A DNA stretch of 10,726 nt from NCBI GenBank assembly GCA_015501075.1, contig JADNYJ010000878.1:1-10726 (forward strand). Reading direction: 5' to 3'. Both the position numbers and the translations under genes were made by a program. Origin of the DNA: Gymnopilus junonius (lineage: Eukaryota; Basidiomycota; Agaricomycetes; Agaricales; Galerinaceae). Within the stretch, counting starts at the first letter, position 1; the number at the start of each line of letters is the position of its first letter. Below, one piece after another: positions 1 to 7,552 of this stretch. The notes below the pieces were generated by a model. The model did not search any database. It had not been told where the DNA came from and worked only from the letters and a program-made list of their open reading frames with translations.

Positions 1-2335
1 AAGGTTGCTATCATCGGAGCTGGCGTGGGGTACGTGGTTGCTCAGCTCGAAATTGACACCTTTTACTAATCATTTAATACTTTTCTTTTTATTCTTGTAA
101 AGTGGTCTCATTGCATACCGTGAGCTGGCTCAGGATGGCTTTCGACGTCCACGTCTATGAACGTGACAGCCAACCCGGCGGAAACTGGCACTACACTGAC
201 GAAGTCAACGACAATGCTCCCATCGACTTTGTTCCGTCTTTTCCCCCTGAAGGCTCTGAGTTACCGTACGTGGAGGTCTATGAAGACGAGGAAGAGATTA
301 TCTTTAAGAAGAGGGACCATCGTGCTCCTAAGCCAGTCTGGAAGTCGTTGACCTCTAACACCCCTGCAGTGGCATTTCTTGCATATCAATTAAACACCTC
401 AAAAGGTTCATTCCTCTGCAGCCTATCCAGCAGGTTAGAGAAATTCCACGGCCGCCTGGGACTTCATGGGGTGTGTTCAACTCCGTATTATTCTGCTCTC
501 CAATTCACCCTTCTTCAGGCCTTCCCCAGCAAAAAATATCACGTTACTTACGCGCCTTTGCATCCTGGCAAGGACTCAACGTCAACGACAACAATCCAAA
601 CATTTCATACAACACCCGCGTAGAATTGGTCGAGAGGAGAGTCACCAAAGACGACCAGGAGCAGGGCTGGACTGTTACAGTAAAGAACCTTGCCGACATC
701 GGATATGGTAAGCTTAAGGCTACGTGGACAAAGGAAGGTAGCTGAAGTAACCTAGATTATTATTATTACTGAACGTGTTCTCTAGGACTACGATGCGGTG
801 GTGGTGGCTACTGGACGTTATAACGCCCCAACATTCCTCCTATCCAAGGGCTCAAAGAATGGAACGACCGTTTCCCTGGCCATATCAAGCATTCTCGTCA
901 GTATCGCATTCCCGAGCCATTCACAACCAAACTGTTCTCATTATCGGAGGCGCCGTATGTTCAATACCTTTCTTAGCATGTGTTGTATCTCATTCTTGAC
1001 ATAACGATTAGACCAGTGGATCAGAAATCTCTAGAGACATCATTCAGAACGTGAAGAAAGTCTATCAGTCTATTAGAGTGGGTGTACTCTTTTCTCCCTT
1101 GATGTGGCGGTCACACTGACGGCGATTTCATTAGCCACAGAGATGTGAGCAATAGATAATCGCGAATGTATTCATTTGCTGAATTTCCTAGCCCCTGTTC
1201 CTACATTTCACCAGGACGCTTGGCTAAAGCGTATTCCTCGTAATACGACGATTGTTCCAGAAATCAAGCGCTTCCTCCCGCCTGGAACAAGGTTCAATGA
1301 AGGATGCGTGGAGCTGATCAATGGCAGTGTACGTTCACCTTCTCGGGGCTAAATTAATTAATCAATTGAAACGAACGTCTCAGTTTATAACTGGAATTGA
1401 CCGTATCATCCTTGCCACCGGATACAGCTATACTTACCCTTTCCTTCCACAGTACCATAATCTTCCCTTGGAATCAATGATACGGTTCCCCTGGGTGGTA
1501 TCCAACCAATCGTGACTGATGGATCTCACCTACGGTCTCTCTACATGGACGCGTTCTATATACCTGACCCAACCTTAGCCTTCATTAACGGTATGTCCGT
1601 ACTTAAACTCTTCCCCTTACTCATTCGAATATTCTAGCGAACTATGGCATTCAGTCGTTCTCATACGCCGAATTTGTATCTCTTGCTGCTACTAAAATCT
1701 GGTCCGGAAAGGCCGATTTCCCCTCGACTGAAGAACTCTGGCATCGTTATTATAAGCTATACAACGAACGCAAAGGCTATGGCAGACATTTCCAGTTCTT
1801 GGGGGTACAGAAATCTGACGGTGAGTTGTACCTTTCATATTTTAGACTGACATCGCATAGTCATATATTGTTGACAGAGAATCTTCGATTTTTCCAAGGA
1901 TGGTTAAATGATGCGGCTGTAAAGTATGGAGGACGACAGGTGATATGGAGACGTTTTGCCTCTGACTGATATTTACTCATAAGGATTTTCAGATTGACGG
2001 GTTGTCTCCAGAGTGGGTTGTATACAGAGAATATTCATTACAAGCTGATACTCAAACTCTACAGTCTTCCACAGATTAATGCTTTGTGGAGTCAGGCGCG
2101 TTATGCCACAGGCGAATTGCCAACTAACACGAGCTATATCGTGTCGCTTGGCTTGGAGGATTACATTCCAAAAGGAGAATCAGCTGTAGATGGACGGACA
2201 CCTGGGTGCAAGACTGGGCCTTCAGTGATTACTGGTAAATCAGTTAGGACTGTACTTGATACGTTTGTACTCCAATATCTTTATAATGGGTACTCATTAC
2301 ATTACTTATTCGTGTTCTGTGAGCTCAAGAAATAG
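1..2335 (+). CDS. Flavin-containing monooxygenase (FMO family), 5' partial, reading frame broken
   Basis: FAD- and NADPH-dependent monooxygenases of this family oxygenate nucleophilic N or S atoms or ketones; the substrate here cannot be told. The sequence opens mid-gene with KVAIIGAGVGGLIAYRELA, a Rossmann FAD-binding GxGxxG. The FMO signature FxGxxxHSxxY is at 872-904, a second GGAxSG (NADPH-binding) motif at 946-1020, and LATGYSYTYPF at 1411-1443. Introns I can place are 30-102, 369-421, 471-518, 955-1011, 1329-1383, 1591-1637, 1821-1877 and 1940-1992, plus one or two between about 1078 and 1214 whose borders are unclear. Frame breaks are needed near 142, 737, 835, 922 and 1465. One frame ends with a stop at 2077-2079. 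A protein-like segment (NALWSQARYATGELP) in the next frame suggests the C-terminus continues to about 2180, so the end is uncertain. The start codon lies upstream of the window. Family assignment is firm; intactness is not. Confidence 0.85.
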
Positions 2336-2463
2336 TCATGGTGATGACAAAGCTAGTCTTGTATATTGAGCACTTTTAGGATTACTCAAGGGTAAAGAAG
2401 AAAATAAGTCAAGAACAAGGTATCTTTTCTGACCTGTGTCTTTTCCAGCCGTTCTGAAGACAA

Positions 2464-2471
2464 TGACGTCA
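2464..2471. promoter_or_regulatory. Perfect CRE-type palindrome TGACGTCA
   Basis: TGACGTCA is the full cyclic-AMP response element bound by ATF/CREB-type bZIP factors; fungal Atf1-class stress regulators use the same site. It lies about 560 bases upstream of the NACHT copy 1 start. The sequence match is exact, but function is inferred and an 8-mer can occur by chance. Confidence 0.35.
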
Positions 2472-2543
2472 ATTCGACGCGGTCGGAAGGACCCCGTTTA
2501 TACAGAGTGACAGAGTGATCTATGATACTGGTCTACCTACAAA

Positions 2544-2562
2544 CCGCGGCTGAAGGCCGCGG
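2544..2562. other. Perfect 7-bp stem hairpin in GC-rich island
   Basis: CCGCGGC, a five-base spacer TGAAG, then GCCGCGG form a perfect inverted repeat with an all-G/C stem. No T-run follows, so a bacterial-type terminator is neither expected nor seen. It could be a symmetrical protein-binding site or simply a structured GC-rich patch. Confidence 0.4.
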
Positions 2563-2643
2563 AACCGCTGATACGGCCCCTGCCACACGGCGGGTCCTGG
2601 TCGGGACGCGGTCAGGACTGTCAGGTGACTCGACGCGCCTCCA

Positions 2644-2653
2644 TCACATGTGA
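2644..2653. promoter_or_regulatory. 10-bp palindrome TCACATGTGA containing an E-box
   Basis: A perfect 10-base palindrome centred on CACATGTG, which contains the CANNTG core recognised by bHLH factors. It sits about 75 bases upstream of the TATA-like box. The role in transcription is inferred. Confidence 0.35.
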
Positions 2654-2727
2654 CACGGACAGTTTCTTTCTTGCATCGCCACGTTTTGGTCGCGCTGCAC
2701 TACGGCGTACTCATTGTTCGATCATGC

Positions 2728-2737
2728 TATATATAAG
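2728..2737 (+). promoter_or_regulatory. TATA-like box upstream of NACHT copy 1
   Basis: TATATATAAG is a good match to a TATA box. It lies about 290 bases before the proposed ATG at 3026, which would imply a leader of roughly 260 bases or a leader intron. It is the strongest core promoter-like sequence in this interval. Confidence 0.35.
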
Positions 2738-3025
2738 AACAACTTCTACCAACTAGGATTTCTCGCCACTTTGTTGAACGGAAGATTACAACCTCAGGCC
2801 TCAGTGGGTACAGAGCATTGCTAAATGAAGTGTTCCAACATGGAGGCTGTGGTCCGAATTTTGCTGTGATATGCATTGCATTCATTTGACAGGTAACGTA
2901 CGTCTTTCCCGATACAGAGTCCTCGCATGTACTGGTGATCAAGGTGCCTTATTGTTTTTGAAATAGGGGGCTGAAACCTTCAAGGTTTAAAAGCCACTGC
3001 TTCTTCTGACGTGGATCACCCATCC

Positions 3026-5554
3026 ATGTCCGGTGAGTAAGTTTGGTCCAGTGACCCACTGACGAGTCCCTCTAATGAGCCTTTGCTGGCAGAAGTTGAG
3101 AATCCTTCAAACGACAATCCTTGAACAGAGATGTTCGACCACTCGAGCAACCTGCGATAACGGGAGGAACGTTCACGGCAGTAGAAGGAGATCTTCATGT
3201 TCATAATTTCGAGCCCAACCATAAGAAAGGTTAGTCCGACTTCTCTATCCAGCTTTCCTTCTTTTCTCATTGATGACTATTCTCTTTTGAGTAGCTTTGG
3301 AGGTACTTCATAACCAAATTGCCGCTGGAGCATTTCATAACTCAGCGAGAGATTTGACCCACCAAAATGTCACCCTCATACGCGCAAAGCTGTCCTTGGC
3401 GAGATCATTGACTGGGCAGAAAATAATGATAAGCTTCATCCTTTTCTCTGGATGTACGGTCCTGCAGGATCGGGAAAGTCTAGTATTGCACAGACAATTG
3501 CCGAGCAACTACATCAAGAGGGAAAGTTAGCTGCGAGCTTCTTTTTCGCCCGAACAGCTACTGGGAGAAAACGGCTGACCGTTTAATGGCGACCATTGCA
3601 TACCAGCTCACACTTTGATACCGACAATGAGCCATCACATCCTTGAAGCTGTGGATCGTGATCCTGCTATCTTCTCAAAGTCTCTTGACACTCAGCTGGA
3701 GAGTCTCATCCTTGGACCTCTAAAGGAGCTTTTTATGGGTTCACGGAGACAACAGGCTCTTCAAATATGCCGAGGCTAATCATCATTGATGGCCTTGACG
3801 AATGTCGCAAAGCAGATTTCCAGCGTCTGATTTTATCTGTGTTTTTTGCAGCTCTACGCAATCGTCCATTCCCTTCGTCTTTTTGATAGCCAGCCGTCCG
3901 GAACCTGAAATACGAAGATTTTTCAACCAGGATTCTGCTGACTCACTGTCGCATCGCCTCGTTCTTGATGATAAGTATAAACCCAACAAAGATATCGAAG
4001 TTTTTCTGCGGTCTCGCTTCGACGATATCAGGAATGATCATCCGCTACATCACTTCTTCCAGCTACTTGCCATCTGATTCCGATATTGAACGACTTGTTA
4101 TAAAGGCCTCAGGACAATTTATATATGCCGCTACTGTCATGAAATTCGTCGAATCTCCCCAGCATCGCCCTATAGACCGACTTGATATTATATTTGGATT
4201 GTCATCTCCTGGCAGTAACACACCATTCGCTGAACTAGACGCACTTTATCTCTATATATTCTCCTCGGCTGAGGATACTATACGCGTTGTTGAAACTTTT
4301 TCATTTCTCATTCTCCGAAATTCAAGCTCGTATGTGTCAATGAACCTTGTAGAGGACTTCTTTTGCTTCAGACGTGGGGATTTACAAATCATATTGAATG
4401 ATTTGCATTCCATCATTTATGTTCCGAAGCCAAGCCAAAGTTCCAATCCTCTGCATTTATTTCATGCATCTCTCAGTGACTTTCTCCAGGACAAGACCCG
4501 CTCTGGAAGGTTTTTTTGATTCTCCAGAAAATCATGAAAAAATGGCGAGACTCTGCATCAGGCATATACAATCCCCACACCTTGGTATGTATTAGTCCTT
4601 TCAAATACATGCCATCCATTCCGATCAAGTATACTAATTTTCAGAAAACCGGACCCTAAGGAATGTTGCCTGTACTGGTCTTATGATGCATTGCCCCAGA
4701 TCTCAATCGGACCAAAGAACTATTACAAGACTTGTATAAATTTGACTTCAAGTTGCATCTGACAAATATGGAAGCTTTTCAGGAAGAACCAATGAATTCT
4801 TTACCAGCTTTCTGGGAATGGGTTCAATGTCAAGTCTGTTTCTTTACTTCTCTTTAATCTGGATCCACCTCAATGACATGTTGCATTGCTCAGGTATTTC
4901 CAGATGAACAAATGACCTAAATTCTCGATACAGAAATTATTTTGGAGCAATATCTCAAATCAGTAACTCTGAAATATTCCGAGGCCGGCGGAATTACCAT
5001 ACTTACTAACAGCTTCAACGTTGGAACATTTTCCTCGATATAGCAGCAATATCTTTGATATTTTGTCGCTTGTTTTACGAAACCCGAATTACCGGCATCG
5101 CGACTTAAAGGAAATTGACAAGACTGGCTTTTCGATTCAGCTTGGCTGATGGCGGTAGATTCAAGGGCTATCACAAAACTATAGCGGAATTCCTTACTGA
5201 TGAAAATTAATCTTGGAAGTCTTCGTATTAACATATCTCAATATAAGGATCTTGCCTTTCTGGTAATTGACATCCTCTACGACCTCCGTAGTATGGATTA
5301 TAATCATGCAGTTTTGTCTTACTAAGATGGCCTTTAGGTTTCTCGGTGTTCCCACAACTGCAAAGAACGAGGTGCAAATGATTGAAGAATGCTCTCTTGA
5401 TATCCTTCTTGACATTCTTCCATGTGTTTCCAATGGACACCGAGCTGGCTAGACGTCTTTCAAATAGACAGATACCTACCCACACAAATACGTAAGTGAC
5501 AAAAAGAAGAGTGCCGCGACAGTGGTGGTCCAGTCGTACATTGAGGCGAGCATT
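3026..5554 (+). CDS. NACHT-domain STAND NTPase (NLR-like), copy 1, reading frame broken
   Basis: NACHT proteins are NTP-driven molecular switches; fungal members can act in non-self recognition and cell death, but the role here is unknown. I propose ATG at 3026 with a seven-base first exon (MS plus G) before a GTGAGT donor. Introns are 3033-3092, 3230-3294, 4585-4644 and 4834-4893. In order: ITGGTFTAVEGDLHVHNFE at 3157-3213, AAGAFHNSA and RFDPPKCHPHTR before the P-loop, Walker A GPAGSGKS at 3458-3481, Walker B LIIIDGLDEC at 3776-3805, FLIASRPEPEIRRFF, KASGQFIYAATVMKFVESP, then an unrecognised C-terminal region ending near SYIE (about 5539-5550). Over a dozen frame steps are needed, for example near 3121, 3348, 3571, 3616, 3741, 3857, 4040, 4513, 4690, 4910, 5000, 5130 and 5207. 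Matching to copy 2 shows each segment in its expected order. The true 3' end is uncertain because no clear counterpart of copy 2's last exon was found. Confidence 0.8.
3157..5554 (+). repeat. Diverged paralogous duplication, unit 1 (NACHT copy 1)
   Basis: This segment aligns by protein sequence, in the same order and orientation, with the unit at 7568-9950. Shared landmarks include the GGTFTxV motif, the PPKCHP segment, Walker A and B, IASRPE, SGQFIYA-TVMKFVESP, LLQDLY, TAxTLxxFP and EECSLD. Nucleotide identity looks moderate (many third-position differences), so the duplication is old rather than recent. Confidence 0.8.
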
Positions 5555-6326
5555 TCTTGCCTACTGTTGAAAGAACATGTCTTGAATCCGTTCTCAGAGC
5601 TGCACAGAGCACGCCGCTGCACCGAAGAGATCTTTTAGCCACCAATTTTCTGCCATGGCTTAGAAGAAATCGAATGTCAAGGGTCGATACACTCAAATGC
5701 CAGAGGAGAAAGAGCTCAAAGACATGTCCAGATAACAGAAATTGCAAAAACAGCACTGCAAAGGCGTGAACAATTTTCACGGAAGTGGACAAGCGATATA
5801 GGAAGACCAGGTAAAAGTTCCTATAAAACATTATTGCGGTTAGGATTCTCATCATCGGGATTCTATAGATCTGGTAATGATGCACATATCGATGTTCTCA
5901 AGGATTCCAGGAAAGCATCTACGCATACCGACATGATCAAGACACAACTTTGAATGACACGAAGATCTCCCGATTCGAGACGGCCACACATTTGGAGTCA
6001 AGCACCAGTAGACGTGCAATATTTACGAATGTGTATAGATCTATTGTGTCGAACAGAACGGAAAGTAATGGACAATGTTCACGAATGAGAGCCAGACAGT
6101 CGATATGCGATGCAGATGCTAGGTCAATATCCACGTCTGAAATTCCATAATGTTTGAAAAGGAAAAGGGAGTAATAATCAATATAAAGTGTCACACTGAC
6201 CTGGGATGCGGAACCTGCCGAAACCTTAAGTCAAGAACGATACAGTACACGAGAGTATGTAACATTGAACGACGATCTCGCCGACGCCAACATCCCTCAA
6301 GTATATCAAAAAACTTCAAGGTCAAG
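5555..6326. other. Unassigned stretch: possible NACHT copy 1 tail, then RPL22 leader
   Basis: No gene is recognised with confidence. A + strand open frame at 5557-5769 ends in a basic stretch (CQRRKSSK) that loosely recalls the basic tail of NACHT copy 2 (SERRKSKRR), so it may be the diverged C-terminal exon of copy 1. On the - strand, 5937-6194 is open and reads as a plausible hydrophobic/acidic protein segment (HIDCLALIREHCPLLSVLFD). I cannot assign it to a family, and it lacks a clear continuation. The last 100 or so bases before 6327 are probably the promoter and leader of RPL22. Confidence 0.3.
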
Positions 6327-6937
6327 ATGGTTAGTATAGCCAACCGAGCAACTGCTTTGCTGAGTTCCCTTCTCAGTAGGCTAACGCTCTTTTACACTTG
6401 AATTACTCTAGCCCGCCAAGCAAGTTTCCGCAAAGGGTGCCGCCCAAAAATTCAAGTTCATCATCGACTACTCTAAGCCTGCTGCGGACGGTGTCTTTGA
6501 TGGTGCTGACTTCGAGAAATTCCTCCATGACCGCATTAAGGTTGACGGCAAGGCCGGGCAGCTTGGTGACAATGTCAAGGTTGTCCGTGACGGTATGTTT
6601 TTTCCATTTCAATCCCTACCGTTTCTGACATTTGCGGATTTTCAGGCAGCACCAAGATCACTGTGACCTCCAACATACCCTTCTCTAAGCGTTACCTGAA
6701 GTACCTAACGAAGAAGTTCTTAAAGAAGAACTCACTCCGGGATTGGATTCGGTGAGGATCGACAGTCACCTTAAGGCCCTTACGCTCATTATTTTTCAAC
6801 TTTTAGCGTTGTCGCTTCTTCGAAAGATAGCTATCAACTACGCTTCTACACATTGCGTAAGTGCACTCTTCTGCTCCAATTAGAATTCAGCTCATTATCT
6901 ATGCAGTGGCGCTGGTGAAGAGGAAGAAGAGGATTAG
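6327..6937 (+). CDS. RPL22: 60S ribosomal protein eL22
   Basis: eL22 is a small RNA-binding protein of the large cytosolic ribosomal subunit. The ATG at 6327 forms a three-base coding exon, followed by intron 6330-6411 (GTTAGT donor, CTAAC branch point). Exons 6412-6592, 6646-6751 and 6807-6856 give [60 protein letters not shown] and [16 protein letters not shown], typical eL22 blocks in order and in frame. The last exon (6907-6937) ends GAGEEEEED then TAG at 6935-6937, the acidic tail expected for eL22. Consensus splicing of intron 6857-6906 puts this tail one base out of frame, so either one base is missing or an alternative acceptor is used. Predicted length is about 123 residues, normal for the family. 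It lies between the two NACHT paralogues and is very probably functional and constitutively expressed. Confidence 0.95.
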
Positions 6938-7552
6938 TGTCTGCTGTCTTCCTATAGGCATTTGATGAAGTTCTTGTTCTTCGGTGTCCATGCGTAGAGG
7001 TCGCTCTGCCTTCGACCGTTCTTGCATTTAATGTGTGCAACCTTAAGTCGCCCCGCTGCGCTTATTTATCCTGCCACTCTATTTTTTTGACGCGTGGACT
7101 ACCCCAATATGCAGCTCATGTTTTTTCCGATGTTCATATATAACGTTAGGAGGGCCGTAATCCATTGAATTGATAATCGGATTCCGAGTCTGGGTTCTTC
7201 ATGCACCACCTTAACGTAGTGCGCTTAGTAGTATGAGCATGTTCAGTCACTTAACGTCGGACAACTTCATCCTGCCCTACCTTGAGGGTGATCGATATCT
7301 GTCTCCGTAATAGGCTGGCAGAGGTACATATCTGATGGCGCTAATAATGCGAATAGGTATGAACGTGTCGATTTCCATTGAAAAACACTCTTCTGCTGCC
7401 TGGGAAACTTAGTGTCGTACTGGCAGAGCAGTCCCACGACCTTGATTGCTCACCGTCATCAACCTTGTGTCACCAGTAGTTCGTATTCTTGGTGTCGACT
7501 ATTTGGAGATTCTGTTCAGACATAACCAGATCACTCTGTATCCTTTTGGTGC
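6938..7552. other. Intergenic region between RPL22 and NACHT copy 2
   Basis: About 615 bases with no supported coding frame, RNA gene or repeat on either strand. It should contain the RPL22 3' UTR and the promoter of NACHT copy 2. The only promoter-like word noted is an AT-rich CATATATAAC at 7135-7144, roughly 410 bases before the proposed NACHT start, which is weak evidence by itself. Unlike the region upstream of copy 1, there is no GC-rich palindrome cluster. Confidence 0.4.

Larger units (their letters stand above)
2336..3025. other. Intergenic region between FMO and NACHT copy 1
   Basis: About 690 bases with no convincing coding frame on either strand. Its centre (about 2460-2680) is clearly GC-richer than the flanks and holds several perfect palindromes listed separately, followed by a TATA-like box. 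It most likely contains the FMO 3' end and the promoter and leader of NACHT copy 1. No tRNA-like or repeat structure was seen. Confidence 0.5.

Noticed and set aside
2727..3270. Two - strand open frames (2727-2942 and 3016-3270)
   Set aside because: No recognisable protein; the second is antisense to the N-terminal exons of NACHT copy 1, whose + strand frame matches copy 2.
3348..5207. Programmed ribosomal frameshifting as an explanation for the frame steps
   Set aside because: Far too many steps, at unrelated sequences without slippery heptamers or obvious pseudoknots, and most need a base added rather than a simple slip.
6330..6411. Intronic snoRNA in RPL22 intron 1
   Set aside because: A small CTGAG/CTCAG inverted repeat is present, but there is no C box (RTGATGA) paired with a D box, nor an H/ACA arrangement, in the 82-nt intron.
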